Positions 41,480 through 49,453 of a stretch of 64,000 bases of DNA are shown in pieces (positions within the stretch are counted from its first letter, which is position 1; each line of letters opens with the position of its first letter). A program made the translations under genes and the position numbers. This DNA comes from Klebsiella aerogenes KCTC 2190 (GTDB taxonomy: Bacteria > Pseudomonadota > Gammaproteobacteria > Enterobacterales > Enterobacteriaceae). The DNA is taken from positions 744,001-808,000 of the forward strand of contig NC_015663.1 of the NCBI RefSeq assembly GCF_000215745.1, written 5' to 3'. Under the pieces are notes generated by a model that worked only from the letters and a program-made list of their open reading frames with translations, had not been told where the DNA came from and searched no databases.

Positions 41480-41899
41480 CTATGCGCAATTGGCCGTGAA
41501 CTCTACCGGCAAGTCGCCATAAAACCAGCCATCGTCCTGTTGGGTGAGATCGACACGGATGGTCTTCTTCTCGCCAAACAGAAACTGCTTCACCAGTACC
41601 TTACGAGTAAAGACGCCGCCGACGTTAATACGCACGCCGTGATGTTCCACCTTCTTAACCCTGATGGTTCTGGTGGAATAATCTATTTGAATATCAACAT
41701 GTTCTCCGTGACGAGCAATGAAAGCTGCGATCCTGACATGCCCCCCATTTTTGGAGAAAGAGATAAACGGCTGACTCTTTCTACCGCGCCTTCCCTTTTC
41801 TATATTAACGAAATTGTTTACGTCAGAGCGCGCTGCACCATTGAACACAAAGAAGCCTCCCTTCTCAGCAAAATCGTATCCCTTAAAACGAAAAAACAA
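41480..41899 (-). CDS. Hypothetical protein, possibly 5'-truncated
   Basis: 139 codons from a TTG with no Shine-Dalgarno and no in-frame ATG, so the true 5' end may be lost. The product is basic and beta-rich by eye (VDIQIDYSTRTIRVKKVEHHG, GWFYGDLPVEFTANCA). An opposite-strand frame (41456-41923) has an ATG but begins inside the terminator stem and also lacks a Shine-Dalgarno. The terminator favours the minus strand. Not recognised. Confidence 0.4.
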   Translation of the reverse strand: MFFRFKGYDFAEKGGFFVFNGAARSDVNNFVNIEKGRRGRKSQPFISFSKNGGHVRIAAFIARHGEHVDIQIDYSTRTIRVKKVEHHGVRINVGGVFTRKVLVKQFLFGEKKTIRVDLTQQDDGWFYGDLPVEFTANCA

Positions 41900-41923
41900 T
41901 GGTTTATTTCACTAGCAGGATGA

Positions 41924-42183
41924 ATTTATGACAGAATAATTAACTGCATTTTAGATATAACCACAAATAAAATCAAACCTACAAACGGTCATTGTAGAGC
42001 AACTATCTCCCCATTCTCATCGCGGTAAGAGAAACACGACGGGCTAGATTCCGCACGGCAACTGGCTTCGGCAAACATGATTCGTCGCCCAGCGGGCAAG
42101 CGTAATAAAGAGTAAAGTAATCCCAGGATCTGTTAGACGGCCTCTGCGCCACTGAAATGACGTTCGCGCCCAGTCACAGGAGG
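41924..42183. other. Intergenic stretch with possible gene remnant
   Basis: 260 bases without a supported gene. On the minus strand a short frame reads MFAEASCRAESSPSCFSY and then RDENGEIVAL, which looks protein-like but stops after 28 codons. It could be a decayed small ORF. Confidence 0.3.
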
Positions 42184-42876
42184 TTAAAATTTCTCCGGCA
42201 GTTCGTGCGCAATATCGATCAGTTCACCGTTCTCCATTTTGATATATCCCCCTTCTTTAAGCTCAGCAAGAATTTTGAAAAGGTAGCTACGCGACATTTT
42301 GGTTCTTTTCAGAATAAAGCTAGCCAGGCTTCTATCATGTAATACTCCCGCATCCTGCTGTTTTTTGTAACGGTAGATCATTGATTTAATCGTATCATAG
42401 CGTGAAGGTAAATTCTTTTCGTGATGCGCATCAATAATCAGCGATAGCTGAAATGCCATGATTTCCATCAGATAAGCAAACCGATCGCGTTGAATAAAAT
42501 AGTGTTCAAACGCTTCCTTACCGCAGGTCACTATTTTGACATTTTTCTTCGCCGTATATTTTAGCGATAACGCTGGACCATAGCTTTCAATAATGCCAAA
42601 GATCATACCGCGGATCCCCTTACCGATCTGCAGCATGTCCAGCGTTTTACTCCGCGCGCCGCGTTTACTCGCGGAACCAAAGCCCGCGTTGTATTCCACC
42701 TCTATCGCAATAATGCCTTCAACAACAATAACCACTTCGCCGGGTTCTATTTTAAACACACCGTTATCTTTGATGATTCGTGGCTGATTTGCCGAGATCA
42801 GCGGTTGAATCAACTCAAGATCGCTGGCGACAACATGGTTATATTGATCAATAACATCGGAATAAGTCGTTTTCAT
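42184..42876 (-). CDS. Crp/IprA-like transcriptional regulator (left arm)
   Basis: 230 aa. N-terminal cyclic-nucleotide-binding-like beta barrel (FKIEPGEVVIVVEGIIAIEV; LQIGKGIRGMIFGIIESYG), a central dimerisation helix, and a C-terminal winged helix (RTKMSRSYLFKILAELKEGG). Layout matches the IprA/YaiV branch of the Crp-Fnr superfamily; the ligand is unknown and no Cys cluster for Fe-S is evident. It diverges from the sulfatase operon and is paralogous to the gene at 56653-57348. GAGG precedes the ATG. Confidence 0.8.
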   Translation of the reverse strand: MKTTYSDVIDQYNHVVASDLELIQPLISANQPRIIKDNGVFKIEPGEVVIVVEGIIAIEVEYNAGFGSASKRGARSKTLDMLQIGKGIRGMIFGIIESYGPALSLKYTAKKNVKIVTCGKEAFEHYFIQRDRFAYLMEIMAFQLSLIIDAHHEKNLPSRYDTIKSMIYRYKKQQDAGVLHDRSLASFILKRTKMSRSYLFKILAELKEGGYIKMENGELIDIAHELPEKF

Positions 42877-42981
42877 GTTGCCTCATTAATGCCTATTTAT
42901 TTAAATATGCATAAAAATAATCTGGCAAAGTTAACCCTGTCAATTAAAGATAGCATTTTTAGTTCATCCTGCCATTTATTT

Positions 42982-43000
42982 CAGTCCGTTTAGAGACTCC
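42982..43000. promoter_or_regulatory. Shared operator-like sequence (left copy)
   Basis: CAGTCCGTTTAGAGACTC, an imperfect dyad (AGTC ... GACT). 15 of 18 positions equal the perfect palindrome at 56491-56508. It lies 105 bases upstream of the left regulator and about 200 before the left sulfatase. Possible binding site of the paralogous regulators. Confidence 0.5.
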
Positions 43001-43074
43001 ACTCTCGTATCGACCGATACGTCTAAATAAAATACCAACACCGACGAGAACCGTTTAACGTTTTCTTGCCCATT

Positions 43075-43138
43075 GAAGCGTCTAATTTATTTTTAACCGA
43101 AAACATCCTTGCTAATTTAAAAATAAATTAGACGCTTC
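43075..43138. promoter_or_regulatory. 22-bp perfect inverted repeat upstream of sulfatase
   Basis: Arms 43075-43096 and 43117-43138 are exact reverse complements (left arm begins GAAGCGTCTAATTTAT), separated by 20 bases. The inner edge is 60 bases from the sulfatase ATG. A third, degenerate half (ACGTCTAAATAAAA) lies at 43019-43032. Either a large operator or a long 5'-leader hairpin. The 322-base spacer holds no gene. Confidence 0.75.
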
Positions 43139-43198
43139 GTTAACAACCTATTTTTCCAGATCATTTAAAAACCCGGAAAAATAAAAGGATAGCGAGCT

Positions 43199-44767
43199 AT
43201 GTTTAAAAATATTCCCTTTAAGAGAACAATGTTGGCCAGTATGCTGACATTAGCTTCCGGCGCGGTGACCGTTGCTCACGCAGCCGACGCCGCAGCGCCG
43301 AAGCAGGATGCTAAAAAGCCTAACATCGTAGTTATCTTTGGCGATGATATCGGCTACCTGAACCTGAGCACCTACAATCAGGGTCTGATGGGCTACCAGA
43401 CGCCAAACATCGACAGCATCGCCGCCCAGGGCGCGAAGTTTACCTCCTACTACGCCGAGCAGAGCTCCACCGCGGGTCGTTCCGCCTTCATTACCGGCCA
43501 GATGCCGTTCCGTACCGGGATGAGTAAAGTCGGGATGCCGGGAGCGCCGCAGGGTCTGCAGAAAGAAGATCCGACCATCGCCAACGTCCTCAAACAACTG
43601 GGTTACGCCACCGGGCAGTTTGGTAAAAACCACCTTGGCGATCGCGATGAATTCCTGCCGACTGCACATGGTTTCGATGAGTTCCTTGGCAATCTCTATC
43701 ACCTGAATGCCGAAGAAGAGCCGGAAAATCCGGATTACCCGAAAGATCCCAACTTCCGCAAACAGTTTGGCCCGCGCGGCGTGATCAAGAGTACCGCTGA
43801 CGGCAAGATTGAAGATACCGGTCCGCTGACCGTGAAGCGTATGGGCACCGTGGATGAAGAAACCCTGGCCGCCAACAACGACTTTATGGCGCGCCAGGTG
43901 AAAGCCGGTAAACCATTCTTTACCTGGTTCAACACCACCCGTATGCACAATAAAACCCACCTCAAAGACGACAGCGTTGGCGTCACCGGGCTGGGAACCT
44001 ATGCCGATGGCATGGTTGAGCACGATAAAATCGTCGGCCAGGTGCTGCAGAAAATTAAAGATCTCGGCATCGAAGATAACACCATCGTTATCTACACCAC
44101 CGATAACGGCCCGATGACCGCCACCTGGCCAGACGCAGGCGAAACCCCGTTCCGCGGTGAGAAAAACACCGGCTGGGAAGGCGGCTTCCGCGTACCGGCG
44201 ATGATCAAATGGCCGGGCCACATCAAACCGGGCACCGTGGTGAACGATATGTTCGCCAGCTACGACTGGTTCCCGACGCTGGTTGCCGCTGCCGGCGACA
44301 GCAACATCAAGCAAGAGATGCTGAAAGGTTATAAAACGCCGTCCATCACCTACAAGGTTCACCTTGATGGCTATAACCAGCTCGACTTCCTGCAGGGCAA
44401 AGGGAAAGACCAGCGTAACGAATTCTTCTACTGGAGCGATGACGGCGATCTGCTGGCGATGCGTCAGGGCCGCTGGAAGATCCACTTTATGATCCAGGAA
44501 CACACTGGTCTCGATCTGTGGCGCTATCCGTTCACCAAACTGCGTACCCCGCTGATCTTCGATCTGAAAGTCGATCCGCTGGAGAAAGGTTCCGACGGCA
44601 TGGGCTACGACACCTGGTTCTACGATCGTCTGTTCCTGCTGGGCGGCGCGCAGAAGTCGGCAAAAGATATGCTGGCGACGTTTAAAGAATTCCCGCCGCG
44701 TCAGAAGCCGGGCTCCTTCACCGTCTCCGATGTCAGCGCGATGCTTGACCAGGGCGCGCACAAATAA
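43199..44767 (+). CDS. Periplasmic Ser-type arylsulfatase (left arm)
   Basis: 522 aa. Signal peptide with cleavage after VAHA (about residue 28). Alkaline-phosphatase-superfamily sulfatase: metal-binding DD at 49-50 in VVIFGDDIGY, activation motif S90-T-A-G-R94 (SxAxR) whose Ser must be oxidised to formylglycine, NKTHLKDD, and TTDNGPM. The Ser-type motif requires the radical-SAM anSME encoded next. Substrate unknown; an aryl or other sulfate ester, hydrolysed in the periplasm to supply sulfur, is the family expectation. AAGGA precedes the start. First gene of an eight-gene run. Confidence 0.93.
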   Translation: MFKNIPFKRTMLASMLTLASGAVTVAHAADAAAPKQDAKKPNIVVIFGDDIGYLNLSTYNQGLMGYQTPNIDSIAAQGAKFTSYYAEQSSTAGRSAFITGQMPFRTGMSKVGMPGAPQGLQKEDPTIANVLKQLGYATGQFGKNHLGDRDEFLPTAHGFDEFLGNLYHLNAEEEPENPDYPKDPNFRKQFGPRGVIKSTADGKIEDTGPLTVKRMGTVDEETLAANNDFMARQVKAGKPFFTWFNTTRMHNKTHLKDDSVGVTGLGTYADGMVEHDKIVGQVLQKIKDLGIEDNTIVIYTTDNGPMTATWPDAGETPFRGEKNTGWEGGFRVPAMIKWPGHIKPGTVVNDMFASYDWFPTLVAAAGDSNIKQEMLKGYKTPSITYKVHLDGYNQLDFLQGKGKDQRNEFFYWSDDGDLLAMRQGRWKIHFMIQEHTGLDLWRYPFTKLRTPLIFDLKVDPLEKGSDGMGYDTWFYDRLFLLGGAQKSAKDMLATFKEFPPRQKPGSFTVSDVSAMLDQGAHK

Positions 44768-44782
44768 CCCTGTTATCAACTC

Positions 44783-44808
44783 CAGGGCGGTTCGCCGCCC
44801 TGTTTTTC
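44783..44808 (+). terminator. Attenuator between sulfatase and maturase (left arm)
   Basis: Eight-bp stem CAGGGCGG / CCGCCCTG with TTCG loop followed by GTTTTTCTC. It should end most transcripts after the sulfatase, with read-through feeding the maturase and Bat-type genes. Confidence 0.8.
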
Positions 44809-44849
44809 TCCTCGCCTTACCCTCGACCTGACTAATCCGGGAGTTATTT

Positions 44850-46145
44850 ATGAAACACAGCACCACCGTGCCTGTTAACGCATTACCTTCGGCAGAAAAG
44901 TACGCGGGTAACGGCCCCGCCTACCAACGTCGCTTTCATGTGATGGCGAAACCCACCGGCTCCGCCTGTAATCTCGATTGTAGCTACTGCTTTTACCTGC
45001 ACAAAGAACACTTACTCCAGCAGGAAAAGCGCAGCTATATGAGCGATGAAACGCTGGAAAACTTTATCCGCCAGTACATCGATGGACAGGATGGCGAACA
45101 GGTGGTCTTCTCCTGGCAGGGCGGCGAACCGACCCTGATGGGACTGGAGTTTTTCCACAAAGTGGTGAAATTCCAGCAGCAATATAAAAAGCCCGGCCAG
45201 CGGATCGAAAACGATCTGCAAACCAACGGTATCCTGATTAACGATGCCTGGGCTGAATTCCTCAAAGCGAATCATTTCCTTGTCGGCCTGTCGATTGACG
45301 GCCCGCGAGAGCTGCACGACCGTTATCGCATCACCCGCAGCGGCAAACCGACGTTTGATAAAGTGATGGCCGGCGTCGACGCCCTGAAGCGCCACGGCGT
45401 ACCATTCAATGCGCTGGTGACCGTCAACCGTACCAACGCCCGTTTCCCATTAGAGGTTTACCGCTTTGTTACCCGCGAACTGGGGGCGACCTACGTGCAG
45501 TTTAACCCCTGCGTCGAACCGGTGGACTTTACCCAGACCGCGCCCCATTTCTGGCGTGATGACAGCATCCCTACCGTCGGCAGCCGCCGCGCGCGCCCCG
45601 GCGATTTAGACTCCATCGTCACCGACTGGTCGGTCGACCCGGACGACTGGGGACGCTTCCTGATCGCCACTTTCGAAGAGTGGGTGAACAACGATCTTGG
45701 CCGCGTCCAGGTCAATCTGTTCGAAACCGCCGTCGCCCAGATGATGGGCATGCCGGCGCAAATTTGCACCACCGCGGAGTTTTGCGGCAAAGGGCTCGCG
45801 GTCGAGAAAAACGGCGATGTTTTCTCCTGCGACCACTATGTCTATCCCGAATATCAAATCGGCAATATTACCGATAACAGCCTGGCGCGAATGGCTTTCT
45901 CCGAACGTCAGCAGGCTTTCGGTATGGGTAAATGCGACACGCTGCCGCAGCAGTGCAAGCAGTGCCCTTACCTGAAGCTTTGCCACGGCGAGTGCCCGAA
46001 AAACCGTCTGGTGCTCACCGCCGACGGCGAAGCCGGGCTGAACTATCTCTGCCCGGGCATTAAAGCCTTTTTCAACTATGCCGAGCCGATTCTGGCGGGC
46101 ATCGTCACCCTGGTGAAACGCGATTTTAAAGGAGTTAGCCGATGA
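44850..46145 (+). CDS. Anaerobic sulfatase maturase, radical SAM (left arm)
   Basis: 431 aa, AtsB/anSME family; oxidises the sulfatase active-site Ser (or Cys) to formylglycine in the cytoplasm before export. Radical-SAM cluster C40-x3-C44-x2-C47 (CNLDCSYC), FSWQGGEPTLMG, LSIDGPRELHD. SPASM domain cysteines for two auxiliary clusters in ICTTAEFCGKGLAV, VFSCDHYVYPEY, QCKQCPYLKLCHGECPKNR and YLCPG. GGGAG before the ATG. Its stop overlaps the moxR start (ATGA). Confidence 0.95.
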   Translation: MKHSTTVPVNALPSAEKYAGNGPAYQRRFHVMAKPTGSACNLDCSYCFYLHKEHLLQQEKRSYMSDETLENFIRQYIDGQDGEQVVFSWQGGEPTLMGLEFFHKVVKFQQQYKKPGQRIENDLQTNGILINDAWAEFLKANHFLVGLSIDGPRELHDRYRITRSGKPTFDKVMAGVDALKRHGVPFNALVTVNRTNARFPLEVYRFVTRELGATYVQFNPCVEPVDFTQTAPHFWRDDSIPTVGSRRARPGDLDSIVTDWSVDPDDWGRFLIATFEEWVNNDLGRVQVNLFETAVAQMMGMPAQICTTAEFCGKGLAVEKNGDVFSCDHYVYPEYQIGNITDNSLARMAFSERQQAFGMGKCDTLPQQCKQCPYLKLCHGECPKNRLVLTADGEAGLNYLCPGIKAFFNYAEPILAGIVTLVKRDFKGVSR

Positions 46146-47140
46146 ACCTTCGCGATAAAATGTTACAGCTGGAGCAGCGCATGAACGCGCAGGTGCTCGG
46201 CCAGGAAAACGTTGTGCGGATGCTGCTCATTGCCCTGCTCTGCGATGGGCATATCCTGCTCGAAGGGCTGCCGGGGCTGGCGAAGACCCGCGCCGTCCGC
46301 GAGCTGGCGCGACATATCGCCGGCGAGTTTCGCCGTATCCAGTTCACTCCGGATCTGCTGCCCTCGGATATCACCGGCAGCGAGATTTATCAGCAAAATG
46401 CCAGCCGCGAAGAGGAGCAGTTTCGTTTTCGCCCGGGACCGGTATTCGGCAACGTGATTCTGGCGGACGAAATCAACCGCGCCTCGGCCCGCGTGCAGTC
46501 GGCGCTGCTGGAGGCGATGGAAGAGCGCCACGTCACCGTGGCGGGCAAAAGCTGGCCGCTGCCGGGCGTGTTTATGGTGCTGGCGACGCAGAACCCCGTC
46601 GACCAGGAAGGCACCTGGCCGCTACCGGAAGCCCAGCTCGACCGCTTTCTGATGAAAGTACAGGTCGACTATCCATCAAAAGAGCATGAGCAGCAGGTGA
46701 TGCAGCTGGTTCGCGCCGAGCAACAGGCGAAATATGGCGTAGCGGCAAAAACCGCCCCCGCGCCGGAAGCGGAATCACTGCGGTTCAGCCAACAGGAGAT
46801 CGCCTCCTGCTGGCAGGAGATAAGCGCCATCCACGTCGCGCCGATTATCGAAACCTGGATAGTCGAACTGGTCAACGCCACCCGCCAGCCGCAGCACATC
46901 AGCGAGCAGTTAGCCAGCTATCTGGCTTACGGCCTGAGCCCGCGAGGCACCTTAGCGCTGGAGCGCTGCGCCCGCGCGCAGGCCTGGCTCGCGGGACGTG
47001 ACGCGGTTCGCCCGGAAGACGTGCGTTTTATCGCCCCGGCGGTGATGCGCCACCGCTTGATGCTGAGCTATCAGGCCAGCGCCGATGGTTGCAGCGCCGA
47101 CGATGTGATTACCATGCTGCTGAACGCCGTGGTGATCTAA
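46142..47140 (+). CDS. MoxR-family AAA+ ATPase
   Basis: 332 aa. Walker A GLPGLAKT (42-49), Walker B ILADEINRA, sensor-1 MVLATQNPVDQEGTWPLPEAQLDRF, and a lid domain. MoxR proteins act with VWA proteins as chaperones in enzyme or cofactor assembly (e.g. methanol dehydrogenase, RavA-ViaA). Overlaps the maturase by four bases and the next gene by one (TAATG), so it is translated in step with the maturase. Confidence 0.94.
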   Translation: MNLRDKMLQLEQRMNAQVLGQENVVRMLLIALLCDGHILLEGLPGLAKTRAVRELARHIAGEFRRIQFTPDLLPSDITGSEIYQQNASREEEQFRFRPGPVFGNVILADEINRASARVQSALLEAMEERHVTVAGKSWPLPGVFMVLATQNPVDQEGTWPLPEAQLDRFLMKVQVDYPSKEHEQQVMQLVRAEQQAKYGVAAKTAPAPEAESLRFSQQEIASCWQEISAIHVAPIIETWIVELVNATRQPQHISEQLASYLAYGLSPRGTLALERCARAQAWLAGRDAVRPEDVRFIAPAVMRHRLMLSYQASADGCSADDVITMLLNAVVI

Positions 47141-48042
47141 TGAACGAACTCTGCGTGAATCGCCAGATGCTGCTCGACCTCGGGCCGCAGGCGCGGTTGA
47201 TGGCTAACCCGCCGGGGCAGATCCCGCCGGGCGCGCTGTCCGGCGAACGCGCCTCCCGCCAGCAGGGCCGTGGGCTCAACTTCGACAGCCTGCGTCGTTA
47301 TCAACCCGGCGACGACGTACGCATGATCGACTGGCAGACGACCGCCCGTCTGCGTACGCCGTGGGTGCGCCAGTACAATGAAGAGCGCGAACGCCCGGTC
47401 TTTTTGCTGGTCGACCAACGATTAGATATGCATTTCGCCACCCGCGGGCAAACTAAAGCGAGCGCCGCGGCCAAAACCGCCGCGCTACTGGCCTGGCGTA
47501 GCCATCATGATGGCGATCGTCTCGGCAGCCTGGTGTTTAACGATACCACGCTGGCGCTGCAACCATGCAGCGCGCCACGGCGCACGCTGCCAGCGCTGCT
47601 GGATAATCTGACGCATTACAACCAGCTACTGGCGCAGCAATATCCTCACGAACCTGAGCGCACGCAGACGCTAGCGCAGGCGTTACAACGCGCCGCCAGC
47701 GCGATTCCACGCGGCGCCTGGGTCGCTATCCTCAGCGATTTTCACGATCTCGACGCCCAAGCGAAGGCCATGCTGGCGCATCTGCGCCGTCGCTGCGAGG
47801 TCAGCGCATTTGTGCTGTTCGACGACTTACACCTTCGCCTGCCGCGCTCCGGCACGCTGGCCGCCTGCTACGGCGGGCGCAGCGCCAGCGTCACCCTCAC
47901 CTCCGCGCTCAGCGCCGATATTCGTCAACACATCATCGGTCGGCTGGCGCGTCAGCAGCAGCAACTCAACCAGTTGGGTATTCGGGTTAATCATCTGACG
48001 GTAACTCAGGACCTGCTGCGCCAGTTACAAAAAGGGCTTTAA
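47140..48042 (+). CDS. DUF58 protein (MoxR-associated)
   Basis: 300 aa from the ATG at 47140, which shares its first base with the moxR stop. The DUF58 signature RRYQPGDDVRMIDWQTTARL, then YNEERERPVFLLVDQRLDM, marks a VWA-like domain; the MIDAS is partial (DQRLDM). Cytoplasmic, no signal peptide. DUF58 genes almost always follow moxR. Stop and next ATG abut directly. Confidence 0.9.
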   Translation: MNELCVNRQMLLDLGPQARLMANPPGQIPPGALSGERASRQQGRGLNFDSLRRYQPGDDVRMIDWQTTARLRTPWVRQYNEERERPVFLLVDQRLDMHFATRGQTKASAAAKTAALLAWRSHHDGDRLGSLVFNDTTLALQPCSAPRRTLPALLDNLTHYNQLLAQQYPHEPERTQTLAQALQRAASAIPRGAWVAILSDFHDLDAQAKAMLAHLRRRCEVSAFVLFDDLHLRLPRSGTLAACYGGRSASVTLTSALSADIRQHIIGRLARQQQQLNQLGIRVNHLTVTQDLLRQLQKGL

Positions 48043-48483
48043 ATGTTTGAGAAAGGCTATGCGGTGCCGGAGCTACTAACGCCCGCGCTGCCCCCCGCCC
48101 CCAGCTGGTTTCCGCTACCAATCGGCTGGCTGATTCTGCTCGCGATTGCCGTAGGCCTGGCGGCGCTGTTCCTGCTTATCCGCTACGCCCGCTGGCGGCG
48201 CAACCGCTGGCGACGAGAAGCGCTGCTGGCGCTCAATCATCCGCATACCGTCGATAGCTGGATGCAGCTGATTAAACGCGTGCAGCTGGTCCACCAGCCG
48301 CGCCAAACCGTTAGCCAAACGCTGGCGCCGGAAGCCGTGCTGGTGTCGTTGACGCTGGATGCTGACCTGCGCAACCAGCTCATCGCCCGCTACTGCCGGG
48401 CCGACAACGCCCTGAACGACCAGCAGACGGCGCGGCTTCGCGCTCAGCTGGCGCAGTGGCTAAAGGAGCTTCCACATGTCTGA
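48043..48483 (+). CDS. DUF4381 membrane protein
   Basis: 146 aa with one membrane segment (WLILLAIAVGLAALFLLIRYA, about 30-50) followed by a basic stretch (RWRRNRWRRE) and a helical cytoplasmic domain. DUF4381 is a usual third member of MoxR-DUF58-VWA operons. Overlaps the next gene by eight bases. Confidence 0.85.
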   Translation: MFEKGYAVPELLTPALPPAPSWFPLPIGWLILLAIAVGLAALFLLIRYARWRRNRWRREALLALNHPHTVDSWMQLIKRVQLVHQPRQTVSQTLAPEAVLVSLTLDADLRNQLIARYCRADNALNDQQTARLRAQLAQWLKELPHV

Positions 48484-49453
48484 ATGGCTCGCCCACATTG
48501 ATTTCGCCTGGCCCTGGGCCGCGCTACTGCTGGCACTGCCGCTGCTCACTCGTTTTCTCCCGCTACCGGCAAAAACCACCGACGAGCGCGTGCGGGTACC
48601 GTTTTTACCCTCACTCATTGACGCGCTACAGCTCGATACCCGGCCAAAACGCGGAAATGGGGCCAGCGCCGTGCTGTTCTGGCTTATCTGGTCACTGCTG
48701 GTTTGCGCGCTGGCGCGGCCGGAATACCTGACGCCGCCACAATATATTACCAGGCCGATGCGCGACATCGTGCTGATCCTCGATGTCTCCGGGTCAATGG
48801 CGAAAAATGACGTCCAGGGCGGTAATACGCGCCTGCAGGCGGTACAGCAATCGGTGCGCAAGTTTGTCGCCGCCCGCCAATCCGACCGCATCGGCATGGT
48901 CATCTTCGCCAGCAAAGCCTGGCCCTTCGCCCCGATAAGCGAAGATAAACAGGCGCTGCAAACGCGCATCAATCAGCTGGCGCCGGGCATGATTGGCCAG
49001 CAAACCGCTATCGGCGATGCGCTGGGCGTGGCGGTTAAGGTGCTGGATAATGGCCCCGATAAGCAGGCCGATAAGCTGGCGATTTTACTCACCGACGGCA
49101 ATGATACCGCTTCGCAGCTGTCGCCTGAACTGGCGGCAAAGCTTGCTGCCGACCACCATGTCCGGGTTCATACCATCGCCTTCGGCGACCTCAGCGATAC
49201 CAGCAAAGACAAAGTCGATTTGCCGCTACTGCAGCGCATCGCGAAAACCACCGGCGGCCAGAGCTGGACCGCCGCGCATTCCGGCAGCGCGCTGGATAGC
49301 GTCTGGCAACAAATCGACGCCCTCACTCCGGCGCAGGTCAAAAGCCTCGGCTGGTCCTGGCATCAGCCGCTCTATCCGTGGCCGCTCGCCGTCGCGCTGC
49401 TATTGCTACTGCTGGCCGCCTGCGGCCGTGTCCTCAGGGAGAAAATGGCATGA
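48476..49453 (+). CDS. VWA-domain membrane protein (BatA-like)
   Basis: 325 aa. N-terminal hydrophobic segments (FAWPWAALLLALPLL, AVLFWLIWSLLVCALA), a VWA domain with intact MIDAS D103-x-S105-x-S107 (ILDVSGSMAKND), T in AIGDALG and D in LTDGNDT, and a C-terminal membrane segment (WPLAVALLLLLLAACG). BatA-type, probably facing the periplasm. The last bases ATGA contain the next start. Confidence 0.9.
   Translation: MSEWLAHIDFAWPWAALLLALPLLTRFLPLPAKTTDERVRVPFLPSLIDALQLDTRPKRGNGASAVLFWLIWSLLVCALARPEYLTPPQYITRPMRDIVLILDVSGSMAKNDVQGGNTRLQAVQQSVRKFVAARQSDRIGMVIFASKAWPFAPISEDKQALQTRINQLAPGMIGQQTAIGDALGVAVKVLDNGPDKQADKLAILLTDGNDTASQLSPELAAKLAADHHVRVHTIAFGDLSDTSKDKVDLPLLQRIAKTTGGQSWTAAHSGSALDSVWQQIDALTPAQVKSLGWSWHQPLYPWPLAVALLLLLLAACGRVLREKMA

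Noticed and set aside
43250..44866. 538-aa frame on the minus strand covering the left sulfatase
   Set aside because: Composition is His/Phe/Gly-rich in the manner of antisense translation; the plus-strand sulfatase has signal peptide and all family motifs.
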